The position numbers were made by a program, and so were the translations under genes. The notes below the pieces were generated by a model. The model saw only the letters and a list, made by a program, of their open reading frames with translations, did no database searches and was not told the origin of the DNA. This document shows positions 18,505-27,904 of a stretch of 52,879 nucleotides of DNA, piece by piece (position 1 is the stretch's first letter; each line of letters begins with the position of its first letter). The DNA comes from JBGSUZ01 sp963677505 (GTDB taxonomy: Bacteria; Bacillota; Clostridia; Peptostreptococcales; Acidaminobacteraceae): NCBI GenBank assembly GCA_963677505.2, contig CAXXWB010000052.1, forward strand, positions 1-52,879. The letters are read 5' to 3'.

Positions 18505-19005
18505 ATGCATATACCTTATAAAGGGATTATGCCAACATCAGGACCTTCGAACTTTATTGCGGAGTCTGCCCAAGTAATTGGCAGTACAACGTTAGAGGAA
18601 GATGCTAGTATTTGGTTTGGTGCTGTTGTTAGAGGAGATGTAGAGCCTATTCATATTGGGAAAAGAACCAATATACAAGACAATGCGGTTGTCCATTGCT
18701 CAAAAGGTTTTAATACTATTATTGGAGATGACGTAACAATTGGTCATGGTGCTATTGTCCATGGTTGCCATATTGGATGTCGTGTACTAATTGGAATGGG
18801 TGCAATTCTCTTAGATGGTGTAAAAGTTGGTGATGATTGTATTGTTGGAGCAGGTTCTTTGATTGCTCCTGGTAAAGAAATTCCTTCAAGAAGCTTAGTG
18901 GTCGGATCTCCTGCAAAGGTAGTGCGTTCCCTTACAGAAGAAGAAATGGCCAGTCTCAAAGCTTCAGCAAAGCATTATGTAACATATGCATCAGAATATA
19001 AATAA
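18505..19005 (+). CDS. Gamma-carbonic-anhydrase-like hexapeptide-repeat protein
   Basis: A 166-residue left-handed beta-helix protein of the gamma-carbonic anhydrase/YrdA group. Hexapeptide repeats run through the chain, for example IHIGKRTNIQDNAVVHC, IIGDDVTIGHGAIVHGCHIGCRVLIGMGA and VKVGDDCIVGAGSLI. The three metal-binding histidines of the family can be matched to VVHC, IGHGA and VHGC. Carbonic anhydrase activity is often not demonstrable for such homologues, so function remains open. It lies four bases after scfB, and its stop overlaps the first possible secD ATG. The positional link to SCIFF and SecDF is unexplained. Confidence 0.85.
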   Translation: MHIPYKGIMPTSGPSNFIAESAQVIGSTTLEEDASIWFGAVVRGDVEPIHIGKRTNIQDNAVVHCSKGFNTIIGDDVTIGHGAIVHGCHIGCRVLIGMGAILLDGVKVGDDCIVGAGSLIAPGKEIPSRSLVVGSPAKVVRSLTEEEMASLKASAKHYVTYASEYK

Positions 19006-19019
19006 TGGGAGGGCTTCAA

Positions 19020-20315
19020 GTGAAACAGAAAAACAGAATTTTCTTTGTCGGCGGCGTGATTGTAATTGCATTACTAGCATACCTTGCCGCTTTTGGCGCT
19101 AAAATTGGGCCAGTCGAGTTCAAATCAATTGGTGAACAAATGAATTACGGTTTAGATATTGAGGGTGGCGTTGCCATTGTCTTCCAAGCAGATACAAAGC
19201 TTACTGGAAAAGAATTGGACCAAGCTGTCAAACAATCTATTGAAGTTTTATCTAAACGTATTGACTCAATTGGTTTAACAGAGCCTAAAATCACTCAGCA
19301 AGGTGATAATCGCATTCGTATAGAATTACCGGGTGTAAAAGATGCTAGTGCTGCAATTGAATCCATCGGCAAAACGGCTCAATTGGAGTTTGTTCTGGTT
19401 GACCCTTCAACAGTGGCAATGGAAGGCATGACAAAGTCTGAATTTACCTCAACGCATATTTTGTCAGGTAAAGAGGTCAAAGATTCAAAAGTTTCAGCAG
19501 ACTCTTATGGCAAACCTGCAGTAGGCCTTGAATTTGATGATAAAGGGACTGAACTTTTCAGCCAAGCGACTAAAACAGCTAGGTCACTAACGGCAAATGG
19601 TGGTCAAATTGCCATTTTGTTAGATGACAAAGTTATTTCTGCACCTTACACGCAAATTCAAATCGTTGATGGTAAAGCAATCATTACAGGTAGCTTTACA
19701 TATGATGAATGTAGCGTATTGTCATCCCTAATCAGAGGTGGTGCACTACCTATTAATTTAACAGAAGTACAATCTAACGTTATAAGCGCTACATTAGGCC
19801 TTAATGCATTAAATTCTAGCGTATTTGCAGCTAAAATTGGTTTCATACTAGTTGCTGTATTTATGATTCTCTACTATAGATTCCCTGGCGTTATTGCTAG
19901 TATTTCGCTAGTACTCTACTCTACAATCGTATTGGCATTAATGGTTGCCCTTCAAGCAAACTTGTCATTACCAGGTATTGCAGGTATTTTATTATCTGTA
20001 GGTATGGCAGTAGATGCTAACGTTATCATCTTTGAAAGAATCAAAGAGGAATTACGTACGGGTAAATCTCTTAGAGCTTCAGTTGAAGCGGGCTTCCACA
20101 GAGCAATGACAACCATTTTAGATTCAAATATTACAACACTTATTGCAGCAGCAGTACTTTACTACTTTGGTACTGGCACGATTCAAGGTTTTGCAGTTAC
20201 ACTGATGATAGGTATCGTCACAAGTATGTTTACTGCGATTGTTGTAACTAAACATCTAATGAAATGGTCTTTAGGTTTTAAAATAGCAAATAACAGTAAA
20301 TTCTACGGCGCGTAA
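19020..20315 (+). CDS. secD: Protein translocase subunit SecD
   Basis: A 431-residue SecD, the proton-driven accessory subunit that helps pull exported proteins through SecYEG. A first membrane helix (FFVGGVIVIALLAYLAAFGA) is followed by LDIEGGVAIVF, the large periplasmic-type domain, and five membrane helices near the end. The RND motif GILLSVGMAVDANVIIFERIKEELR is present near residue 325. The GTG at 19020 is favoured because GGGAGGG at 19007-19013 is the ribosome binding site; the ATG at 19005 would place it inside the coding region. secF follows 12 bases later. Confidence 0.93.
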   Translation: MKQKNRIFFVGGVIVIALLAYLAAFGAKIGPVEFKSIGEQMNYGLDIEGGVAIVFQADTKLTGKELDQAVKQSIEVLSKRIDSIGLTEPKITQQGDNRIRIELPGVKDASAAIESIGKTAQLEFVLVDPSTVAMEGMTKSEFTSTHILSGKEVKDSKVSADSYGKPAVGLEFDDKGTELFSQATKTARSLTANGGQIAILLDDKVISAPYTQIQIVDGKAIITGSFTYDECSVLSSLIRGGALPINLTEVQSNVISATLGLNALNSSVFAAKIGFILVAVFMILYYRFPGVIASISLVLYSTIVLALMVALQANLSLPGIAGILLSVGMAVDANVIIFERIKEELRTGKSLRASVEAGFHRAMTTILDSNITTLIAAAVLYYFGTGTIQGFAVTLMIGIVTSMFTAIVVTKHLMKWSLGFKIANNSKFYGA

Positions 20316-20327
20316 GGGGGTGACATC

Positions 20328-21233
20328 ATGAAATTTGAAAACTTAAAAATCGTTGAAAAATATAAAATATGGTTTGGTATTTCTGCACTTATTATGATTG
20401 TGGGATTAGCTGTGATATTTACTAAAGGTCTTAACTACGGTATTGACTTTACTGGCGGTACTATGATTCAAGTAGACCTGGGCAAAGAAGTAAGTGTGTC
20501 TGAAATTGAAGGTGTCATTAAAGATTTCGATCTTAAACCTGAAATTGTTCATGTCGGTGTAGACAAGGCTGAAGTTATGATTAAAACGACTAAAGCGTTG
20601 AACACAAAACAAAGAGATGAAGTATTTGCATCTTTAGCAACTGCTTATAAATTAAATGACAACGCGTTTGTAAACAGTGAACAATTTGGTCCAGCTGTAG
20701 GAAAAGAGATTCAATTGAATGCAATTCTATCGATTCTTATTGCTTCTATTGGTATGTTGGCTTACATTACCTTCAGGTTCCAATTTGTCTATGGAATGTC
20801 TGCAATAGCAGCACTTCTCCATGATATTTTAATATTGATTTCTGTTTATGCTATTTTTAGATTCCCGGTGAACTCACCATTCATTGCGGCAATTTTAACA
20901 GTAGTTGGTTATTCTATCAATGATACAATTGTAGTATTTGATAGAATCCGTGAGAATATTAGAGGACGTAAAAAGGAATCACACACAGATATTGCAAATG
21001 CAAGTATCAGATCTACGTTAGCTAGATCTATCAATACCTCTCTTACAACCGTAATTGTTATTAGTGGACTTTATGTCTTTGGTGTACAGTCTGTAAAAGA
21101 GTTTGCACTTCCACTAATGGTTGGTATTACAGTTGGTACTTTCTCATCTATCTTTATTGCATCTCCAATTTGGGCCCTTGTAATGGATGCCCAAGACAAA
21201 AAAAATAAACACTATGACTCTTCTGCAAAATAG
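20328..21233 (+). CDS. secF: Protein translocase subunit SecF
   Basis: A 301-residue SecF, partner of SecD. It shows the first membrane helix, the family motif GLNYGIDFTGGTMIQV near residue 35, a short external domain and five C-terminal helices with VVGYSINDTIVVFDRIREN near 200. Length matches the usual Gram-positive separate SecF. A GGGGGTGA site precedes the ATG. A strong hairpin terminator follows at 21286. No yajC gene, common in this neighbourhood in other Clostridia, is found between tgt and secD. Confidence 0.93.
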   Translation: MKFENLKIVEKYKIWFGISALIMIVGLAVIFTKGLNYGIDFTGGTMIQVDLGKEVSVSEIEGVIKDFDLKPEIVHVGVDKAEVMIKTTKALNTKQRDEVFASLATAYKLNDNAFVNSEQFGPAVGKEIQLNAILSILIASIGMLAYITFRFQFVYGMSAIAALLHDILILISVYAIFRFPVNSPFIAAILTVVGYSINDTIVVFDRIRENIRGRKKESHTDIANASIRSTLARSINTSLTTVIVISGLYVFGVQSVKEFALPLMVGITVGTFSSIFIASPIWALVMDAQDKKNKHYDSSAK

Positions 21234-21285
21234 AAGCTTGCTTCTACAAATTTTAAGGGACATCATGTTACAATGTTGTATAATA

Positions 21286-21316
21286 AAGGAGTTGAGAGTA
21301 TTCTCAGCTCCTTTTT
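21286..21316 (+). terminator. Rho-independent terminator after secF
   Basis: AAGGAGTTGAGA and TCTCAGCTCCTT pair over 12 bases (one G-U) with a 4-base loop and lead into TTTTT. A TATAAT at 21279-21284 touches its 5' side but has no visible -35 partner. Confidence 0.85.
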
Positions 21317-21405
21317 CATGTGCGCCAGTAGCGAAGCTAACGGTTTGTCAAAGGGGCGGGCGACCTGAGACAGAATCTTTTTAATAGAAAGAACGAGGTA
21401 ACTAT

Positions 21406-23721
21406 ATGAGAGAGTCACTTCTCAGTATTAATGATAAGAGATGGATTAAATTAGCTGATGCGAGTCTGCCAAGCTATTTGCAAACTGAAAAGTATTCAGA
21501 TATATTTAAGAATATTCTGGCTAGGAAATTAAATGAAAATACCAATGTTCATCAGTTTCTTCATCCCGATATTGAAGATTTATACGATCCTTATTTATTA
21601 AAAGATATGGATCGGGCGGTTGATCGTATTCAAGTTGCCATGAGTAAGGGAGAGAAAATTTGTATCTATGGCGATTACGACGTAGATGGGATTACCAGCG
21701 TATCTCTATTGATAAAATGTTTTAAACAATTACAGTATCCAGTGGAATACTATATACCAGATCGCCACGATGAGGGATATGGGCTCAATATGACTGCAAT
21801 TCAGACCATAAGAGACAGCGGCGTAACGGTTCTAATTACCGTAGATTGTGGCATAGCTTCAGTAGCAGAAGCCATTTTGTCTCGAAAAATTGGATTGGAT
21901 ATGATTATAACCGACCACCATGAATGCCAAGAGGAAGTACCTAAGGCTTATGCAGTGATCAATCCTAAACAGCCTGACTGCCAGTACCCCTTCAGTATGT
22001 TGGCGGGTGTAGGACTAGCCTATAAACTCTCCATGGCCCTTTTAGGTGAATTGATCATTCCAATCAGAGAAGAACTCTTAGAATTGGCAGCCTTTGGCAC
22101 CATTGCCGATATAGCACCTCTAGTAGATGAAAACCGAATTATTGCAAAGCATGGTCTAGCTGCTCTGTCTCAGACTAAAAGTCTAGGAATGAGTGCTTTG
22201 ATAGCCTGTTCAGATTTAAAAGGCAAAGAAATAACAGCGGGACACGTAGGGTTTATGCTAGCCCCTAAAATCAATGCTGCTGGCCGTATAGACGACCCCA
22301 AGCTTGGGGTTGTGCTGTTGACTACGGAAAATGAAGCAGAAGCTTTTGAAATAGCAGGAATTTTGAAGGATACAAACGACAAACGACAACAACTAGAAAA
22401 AGAGATTGTCGATCAAGCCATTCAACAAATAGAGAGTAGAGAAGATTTTAAGGAACAGCATATTAGCATTGTACAGGGCGAAGGTTGGAACAGTGGCGTC
22501 ATTGGCATTGTAGCTTCAAGATTAGTAGAGCGTTTCCACAAACCCGCTATAGTATTCAGCATAACAGATCAAAAAGCTAAAGGTTCTGCTAGAAGTATAG
22601 ATGGCTTCGATATATTTGAAGCGCTATGTGTCTTTGCACCAATGTTTGATAAATTTGGGGGACATGAGCAAGCAGCAGGTCTTACCGTATCACTGGAAAA
22701 CTTTTTTGATTTTAAAAGTCAGTTAGAAACCCATTGCAAAATGAACTTGCCCCAATATCTACTGACCCCAGGTATTAAAATAGATGCGGATGTAGAAGTA
22801 AGCCAAATCACCTACGAATTGGTTGAAGAACTTACATTGTTAGAACCTTTTGGCATGGGAAATTCTAGACCTGTTTTCAGAGTAGAAAATGCGCAGATTA
22901 GAAAAAAAACTCAAATTGGGAAAAATAAAGAGTATACAAAGTTTGAAATAGCAGATGGGGTAAGGACTTTCGAAGCCATTTCTTTTGACAAATCTGGGTA
23001 TTACGATTTATATAAACCAGGTGATACGGTGGATTTGGTATGTCATATCGACATTAATGAATTTAGAGGCACTCAAACCATACAGTTCCAGCTTAAAGAC
23101 ATTAGAGGTTTTAGAGAACCTTTGGTGAAAAAAAATGAAGCCGTTTCACAATTTTACTTTGCCGAAGCCCATCGAGTGGCGGCCTATGCTCAAAAGGAAG
23201 AATGTCCTCCTGTCATAGAAAATCATAAAATTTGGACCGTAGACACCTTAGAAGGTTTATACTATTTTTATAACCGAATCTATGACCAAGTTTTATCTCA
23301 ATTGAAAGTGCATATCAATCAATTTGACAGTACTTTTAGTAGCTTAAACGAGGAGACGAGTGACCATTTACTCATTTGTCCTCTGACAGACTGGGGAAAA
23401 GGTGAAAACGTCCAGTCGGTGGAAAGTCAATTTAATCTTGAGACTGGAAAAATTAGCAATTCTCTATACGCCAATTGGATACCAGATAGAGCTGCACTAA
23501 TTACGTTTTATAAGGAAGTAAAGGAAAATAAATATAGTGATATAACCCCTATGAGTGTTGAAAAATGGTTGTGTGCTATGATTTTAGGTGTGGCTGGCCT
23601 AGTGCAGATAGAACGAGAGAGTGTTCAAATATTGCCAACCCCAAATCAAAAAGTCGATTTGGAACAAGTACCTTTGTTTAGGGATCTTCAATCTTATAAA
23701 ATTGCACTGAAAAATGGCTAA
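21406..23721 (+). CDS. recJ: Single-strand-DNA-specific exonuclease RecJ
   Basis: A 771-residue RecJ, a 5'-3' single-strand exonuclease of recombination and base-excision repair. The DHH phosphoesterase motifs are CIYGDYDVDGITS near residue 85, VDCGIAS near 145, ITDHHECQ near 167 and a DHHA1 part with GGHEQAAGLTV near 420. An OB-fold follows (TFEAISFDKSGYYDLYKPGDTVDLV). The last 190 residues form the extra C-terminal domain seen in Firmicute RecJ. The ATG has the site AACGAGGTAA upstream. The gene lies alone between the secF terminator and apt. Confidence 0.92.
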   Translation: MRESLLSINDKRWIKLADASLPSYLQTEKYSDIFKNILARKLNENTNVHQFLHPDIEDLYDPYLLKDMDRAVDRIQVAMSKGEKICIYGDYDVDGITSVSLLIKCFKQLQYPVEYYIPDRHDEGYGLNMTAIQTIRDSGVTVLITVDCGIASVAEAILSRKIGLDMIITDHHECQEEVPKAYAVINPKQPDCQYPFSMLAGVGLAYKLSMALLGELIIPIREELLELAAFGTIADIAPLVDENRIIAKHGLAALSQTKSLGMSALIACSDLKGKEITAGHVGFMLAPKINAAGRIDDPKLGVVLLTTENEAEAFEIAGILKDTNDKRQQLEKEIVDQAIQQIESREDFKEQHISIVQGEGWNSGVIGIVASRLVERFHKPAIVFSITDQKAKGSARSIDGFDIFEALCVFAPMFDKFGGHEQAAGLTVSLENFFDFKSQLETHCKMNLPQYLLTPGIKIDADVEVSQITYELVEELTLLEPFGMGNSRPVFRVENAQIRKKTQIGKNKEYTKFEIADGVRTFEAISFDKSGYYDLYKPGDTVDLVCHIDINEFRGTQTIQFQLKDIRGFREPLVKKNEAVSQFYFAEAHRVAAYAQKEECPPVIENHKIWTVDTLEGLYYFYNRIYDQVLSQLKVHINQFDSTFSSLNEETSDHLLICPLTDWGKGENVQSVESQFNLETGKISNSLYANWIPDRAALITFYKEVKENKYSDITPMSVEKWLCAMILGVAGLVQIERESVQILPTPNQKVDLEQVPLFRDLQSYKIALKNG

Positions 23722-23816
23722 TTTCCTTATAAAACACTTTTATTTCTTACATTTATTTGATAATATAATTAAGTCGCAATAGCGGCAAAGATTCTGAGAA
23801 ACACGGGAGGAAGAAC

Positions 23817-24329
23817 ATGAATCTTAAATCATTGATTAGAGAAGTCCAAGACTTTCCTAAAGAAGGAATAAACTTTAAAGATGTAACGACATTACTTCAA
23901 AACGGGCCAGCATTTCGTTTTGCCATTGATGAATGTGCAAAATTAGTAGATGATTTGGAATTTGATGTGATTGTTGGACCTGAAGCACGTGGCTTTTTAA
24001 TTGGAGCGCCATTGGCTTATGCCGCATCTAAACCATTTATACCAGTACGCAAACCTGGAAAGCTTCCTTATGAGACTTTAACTTTTGAATACGAACTGGA
24101 GTATGGGACTGACAGTTTGGAAATTCATAAAGATGCCATTAAACCAGGGCAAAAAGTATTGATTGCAGATGATCTATTAGCGACAGGTGGGACTGTTGCT
24201 GCGATTGTTAAAATGATTGAAAACTTGGGCGGAGAAGTGGTTGGTCTCTTATTCCTTATGGAATTAGATTTCCTTGAAGGAAATAAAAAACTTTCAAATT
24301 ACCGCTGTGATTCTTTGATTCACTACTAA
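23817..24329 (+). CDS. apt: Adenine phosphoribosyltransferase
   Basis: A 170-residue Apt converting adenine and PRPP to AMP. Characteristic segments are VQDFPKEGINFKDVTTLLQ at the start, VGPEARGFLIGAPLAYA near 55, RKPGKLPYET near 78 and the PRPP motif VLIADDLLATGGTVAA near 117. Length equals the family norm. GGGAGGAAG precedes the ATG. The order recJ-apt-relA is conserved in many Firmicutes. An unusually long perfect hairpin follows the gene. Confidence 0.95.
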   Translation: MNLKSLIREVQDFPKEGINFKDVTTLLQNGPAFRFAIDECAKLVDDLEFDVIVGPEARGFLIGAPLAYAASKPFIPVRKPGKLPYETLTFEYELEYGTDSLEIHKDAIKPGQKVLIADDLLATGGTVAAIVKMIENLGGEVVGLLFLMELDFLEGNKKLSNYRCDSLIHY

Positions 24330-24367
24330 TTTTTTATAAAATTAGCAGGAATAAGCGTGAGAAATGA

Positions 24368-24417
24368 ATATGTTAAAAGAAAAGCTAGAGATTTCTCTAG
24401 CTTTTCTTTTAACATAT
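24368..24417. terminator. Long perfect inverted repeat, probable bidirectional terminator
   Basis: Two 24-base arms are exactly complementary around a 2-base centre. The arms begin ATATGTTAAAAGAAAAG and end GCTAGAGA. The inner stem GCTAGAGA/TCTCTAGC followed by TTTTCTTTT works as an intrinsic terminator after apt. The extent of perfect pairing is well beyond what termination needs. Confidence 0.75.
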
Positions 24418-24436
24418 GGCTTTTATATGGTATAGT
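24409..24436 (+). promoter_or_regulatory. Probable sigma-A promoter for relA
   Basis: TTAACA at 24409-24414 overlaps the right arm of the inverted repeat, and TATAGT at 24431-24436 follows after 16 bases. This would place the start about 35 bases before the relA ATG. Confidence 0.45.
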
Positions 24437-24478
24437 ATTTACAATAGAAATCTAGGAAGTGTTTCTCAGGGTGGTATT

Positions 24479-26674
24479 ATGAATTTAGAGACTTATATTT
24501 TAAAAATTGAACAATTTAATCCATATCTTAATTTGGATCGCATTATAAAAGCTTATCAGTTTGGAGAATCTGCGCATAGTGGTCAGTTCCGAAAATCTGG
24601 AGAGACGTATTTTATTCATCCCATACACGTATCCCTTATTTTGGCAGAATTGGAACTTGACGAAGATACCATAGTGGCAGGCTTGCTTCACGACGTGGTG
24701 GAAGATACGAAATACACCCTTGAAGATGTCAGTAAGGAATTTGGAGAACAAGTTGCTTTACTCGTAGACGGCGTAACTAAATTAGGACAGATTCATTATG
24801 ATACAAAAGAAGAAAGACAAGCTGAGAATTTGAGAAAGATGTTCTTGGCAATGGCAAAAGACATTCGTGTTATTTTAATTAAATTAGCTGACCGTCTTCA
24901 TAACATGCGCACTTTAAAATATATGACAGATAACAAGAAGAAAGAAAAAGCAGAAGAGACCCTTGAAATATATGCACCGATTGCTCACAGGCTAGGTATT
25001 TCAAAACTTAAATGGGAATTGGAAGACCTTAGTTTCCTTTACTTGGATCCAGAAGGTTACTACGACTTGGTTTCTAAGGTGAACAAAAAACGTGATGAAC
25101 GTGAGAAGAATATCAACAACGTTATTCATGAGCTGACAAAAGCAGTTAAAGAAGATGAAATTATTTGCGATATTACAGGAAGACCTAAAAACTTCTACAG
25201 TATTTACAAGAAGATGGTCTATCAAAATAAAAACTTTGAAGAAATCTATGACTTAACGGCAATTCGTGTCATTGTTGAAAATATCAAAGATTGTTATGGG
25301 GTTCTAGGGATTGTCCATAACCTTTGGATTCCACTTCCAGGCAGATTTAAAGATTATATTTCAATTCCAAAGCCTAATATGTATCAATCGCTTCATACAA
25401 CGGTTATGAGTGGTACAGGTGAACCTTTTGAAATTCAAATCAGAACAGCGGAAATGCATCGTATTGCAGAATATGGTATTGCTGCCCATTGGAAATACAA
25501 AGAAGGTCTAGAAGCTTCTCAGGGCGACATGGAGAGCAGGCTTTCGTGGCTTAGACAAATGATGGAATGGCAACGAGATTTATCAGACCCTAAAGAATTC
25601 ATGGATTCTTTAAAAATCGACCTCTTTACCAATCAAGTATTTGTCTTTACCCCTGAGGGAGAAGTTATTGACTTGCCACTGGGCTCCACGCCAGTAGATT
25701 TTGCTTATAAAATTCACTCCGCAGTGGGGAACAAATGTGTTGGTGCGAAAGTTAATGGGAGAATTGTTCCACTTAACTTCCAGCTCAACAATGGCCAAAT
25801 TATTGAAGTGCTTACTTCAAACAACGCCTCAGGTCCAAGCCGTGACTGGTTAAAATTTGTTAAATCCACACAGGCTAAGAATAAAATAAAGAATTGGTTT
25901 AAGAAAGAGCGTCGAGAAGAGAACATCAAGGAAGGCAAAGACATGCTTGAAAAAGAAATCAAGCGCAATGGCTTCCAACCTAAAGAGCTTTTAAAAGATG
26001 AGTGGGTAGACCCAATCATTGATAAACTAGGCATGAACATAATTGAAGACTTATATGCGGCTATTGGTTATGGCGGCATTATGCTCAATCAAATTGTTCC
26101 AAAGTTGAAAGAAAAACAAAGACTGGAAACGAAGCCTCAAACCAGTTTACTTGAACAAATGGCAGAAGGATTCGACCCTGAGCATCAGCCGAGGGAGAGA
26201 GAGAAGAAGAAGAAAAGCAAAGCCGCAAATGGCGTCGTTGTCAAAGGCGTTGAGGACATGCTCATTCGTTTTGCGAAATGTTGTAACCCTGTACCGGGTG
26301 ACCAAATTATTGGCTACATTACGCGAGGTAGAGGGGTTACCATTCACAGAGCGGACTGCGTCAACTTTGAAAAGTCAGACGATGCTCAAACTAGGTTCAT
26401 TGAGGTTGCTTGGGATTCTAAAGAACAGGCTACATCTTATAACTCTGAGGTTCAAATTGTGGCACCTGATCGCAAAGGCCTTTTAGGTGAAATTACGGTA
26501 TTGATTACAGACTTAAGTTTAGTTGTTACAGGAGTCAATGCCAAGCTTTCTAAGAATGGCATTGCCATCATCAATTTAACTTTAGAAATTTCTGACTCTG
26601 AACAGTTGACCAAACTCATCAATAAAATTAGGTCTATGCCAGAGATTATTGAAGTGAAGCGTAGCAGCAATTAA
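24479..26674 (+). CDS. relA: Bifunctional (p)ppGpp synthetase/hydrolase (RelA/SpoT)
   Basis: The 731-residue Rsh protein makes and degrades the alarmone (p)ppGpp. The HD hydrolase domain has HPIHVSLILAELELD and GLLHDVVEDT near residues 45-80, with the later HNMRTLKYM region. The synthetase domain includes GRPKNFYSIYKKM and YDLTAIRVIVENIKDCYGVLG, then KPNMYQSLHTTVM. A TGS domain (IDLFTNQVFVFTPEGEVIDLPLGSTPVDFAYKI), a zinc-finger-like CCNPVPGD and a C-terminal ACT domain complete it. Both catalytic centres look intact. The ATG at 24479 is chosen for its GGGTGG site; an upstream in-frame start at 24416 lies in the terminator repeat. Confidence 0.93.
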   Translation: MNLETYILKIEQFNPYLNLDRIIKAYQFGESAHSGQFRKSGETYFIHPIHVSLILAELELDEDTIVAGLLHDVVEDTKYTLEDVSKEFGEQVALLVDGVTKLGQIHYDTKEERQAENLRKMFLAMAKDIRVILIKLADRLHNMRTLKYMTDNKKKEKAEETLEIYAPIAHRLGISKLKWELEDLSFLYLDPEGYYDLVSKVNKKRDEREKNINNVIHELTKAVKEDEIICDITGRPKNFYSIYKKMVYQNKNFEEIYDLTAIRVIVENIKDCYGVLGIVHNLWIPLPGRFKDYISIPKPNMYQSLHTTVMSGTGEPFEIQIRTAEMHRIAEYGIAAHWKYKEGLEASQGDMESRLSWLRQMMEWQRDLSDPKEFMDSLKIDLFTNQVFVFTPEGEVIDLPLGSTPVDFAYKIHSAVGNKCVGAKVNGRIVPLNFQLNNGQIIEVLTSNNASGPSRDWLKFVKSTQAKNKIKNWFKKERREENIKEGKDMLEKEIKRNGFQPKELLKDEWVDPIIDKLGMNIIEDLYAAIGYGGIMLNQIVPKLKEKQRLETKPQTSLLEQMAEGFDPEHQPREREKKKKSKAANGVVVKGVEDMLIRFAKCCNPVPGDQIIGYITRGRGVTIHRADCVNFEKSDDAQTRFIEVAWDSKEQATSYNSEVQIVAPDRKGLLGEITVLITDLSLVVTGVNAKLSKNGIAIINLTLEISDSEQLTKLINKIRSMPEIIEVKRSSN

Positions 26675-26699
26675 CAAAGTTATTCTTTTAATCAATTGA

Positions 26700-26729
26700 C
26701 GTCGCCTTTGATATTCAATGGCGGCGTTT
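26700..26729 (+). terminator. Probable terminator after relA
   Basis: CGTCGCC and GGCGGCG pair (one G-U) around a 13-base loop, followed by TTTGT. The T tract is short. Confidence 0.5.
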
Positions 26730-26808
26730 GTACGTGTAAATTACCGAGCGATTAGACGAGTACCCTATAGAAGCATACGAATGAGTATTCAATTATAAGG
26801 AGGCAATT

Positions 26809-27258
26809 ATGAGAGCAGTCATACAGCGTGTCTTAGAGTCATCTGTTCGTGTAGACGGGCAAGTCGTTGGAGAAATCGGAAAAGGGATTATGGTCCTACT
26901 TGGCGTAGAAGAAGGCGATACTGAAAAAGAAGCCCAATATATAGCCGATAAAGTTACTGGCCTTAGAATCTTCGAAGATGAAGAAGGTAAAATGAATCAC
27001 TCCTTACAAGAAGTAGGTGGCGAACTCCTAGCCATTTCTCAGTTTACACTTTTGGGAGATGCTAGAAAAGGTAGAAGACCTAGTTATTCTAATGCCGCTA
27101 GACCTGAAGAGGCTAACCTTCTCTATGAATATTTTGTGGAAAAGGTTAGAGCTACAGGAACAAAAGTAGAAAAAGGTGTCTTTCAGGCAGATATGAAAGT
27201 CTCTTTGATTAACGATGGACCTGTTACCATATTGTTGGACAGCCAAAAAGTATTTTAA
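26809..27258 (+). CDS. dtd: D-aminoacyl-tRNA deacylase
   Basis: A 149-residue Dtd that removes D-amino acids mischarged on tRNA. The two cross-subunit active-site motifs are present: ISQFTLLGDARKGRRPS near residue 76 and the Gly-cisPro type INDGPVTI near 135. The start MRAVIQRVLESSVRVDG is typical. AAGGAGG precedes the ATG. It follows relA, as in many Firmicutes. In a bacterium that makes D-ornithine as an intermediate, D-amino acid surveillance may matter, but that is speculation. Confidence 0.95.
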   Translation: MRAVIQRVLESSVRVDGQVVGEIGKGIMVLLGVEEGDTEKEAQYIADKVTGLRIFEDEEGKMNHSLQEVGGELLAISQFTLLGDARKGRRPSYSNAARPEEANLLYEYFVEKVRATGTKVEKGVFQADMKVSLINDGPVTILLDSQKVF

Positions 27259-27276
27259 AGATTGAGAGGAATCCGT

Positions 27277-27903
27277 ATGATTCAAATAGAGAGAATCGTT
27301 GCTGGCGTTTATGCCATGAACTGCTATATCGTCTATAATGATGAAACCAATGAAGGTTTTGTTGTAGATCCAGGCGGTTCTGAAGACAAAATTATTAATT
27401 TTATTGTAGAAAAGGGCATTGACCTTAAAGGCATCTTAATGACTCATGGACATGGCGATCATCATATGGGACTTGCAGGACTTAAAGCCGTTTATCCTGT
27501 GCCTGTGTACATGCACGCCTCAGACGTCTATATGGCTCAAGATGCTAGTATTAACTTGTCATCGACCATGTATGGTCCAGATTCAGTATTTACCCCTGAC
27601 GTCATGTTACAAGACGGCATGAAGATTCCCTTTGGGGAAGGCTTTATAAGAGTCCTTCATACCCCTGGGCATACCAAAGGGGGCGTCTGCTTCCTCTTCG
27701 ACAAATTTGTTATTACTGGGGACACTTTATTTGAGAGTTCTATTGGCAGAACCGATTTAGACGGTGGCAATCATGATCAGCTCATTAAATCCATTCGCAA
27801 TCAACTCCTTAAGTTAGACGATGAATTGATTGTATTACCCGGTCATGGAGGCGCCAGCACCATCGGCAGAGAGCGGGCAAGAAATCCGTATTTGGTGCGC
27901 TGA
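27277..27903 (+). CDS. Metallo-beta-lactamase-fold hydrolase (YqgX/glyoxalase II-like)
   Basis: A 208-residue metal-dependent hydrolase. The dinuclear metal motif is THGHGDHHMG near residue 58, followed by a histidine in LHTPGHTKGG near 130, an aspartate in ITGDTLFESSIGRTD and the last His in LPGHG. This arrangement is of the YqgX/GloB-like group, which cleaves thioesters such as S-lactoylglutathione analogues; the substrate here is unknown. ATG 27277 is chosen, with GAGAGGA upstream. The hemZ ATG follows the stop by one base. Confidence 0.85.
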   Translation: MIQIERIVAGVYAMNCYIVYNDETNEGFVVDPGGSEDKIINFIVEKGIDLKGILMTHGHGDHHMGLAGLKAVYPVPVYMHASDVYMAQDASINLSSTMYGPDSVFTPDVMLQDGMKIPFGEGFIRVLHTPGHTKGGVCFLFDKFVITGDTLFESSIGRTDLDGGNHDQLIKSIRNQLLKLDDELIVLPGHGGASTIGRERARNPYLVR

Positions 27904-27904
27904 T

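Noticed and set aside
19005..19019. ATG at 19005 as secD start
   Set aside because: It overlaps the previous stop codon and would bury the only ribosome binding site in the coding region; the GTG at 19020 is better placed.
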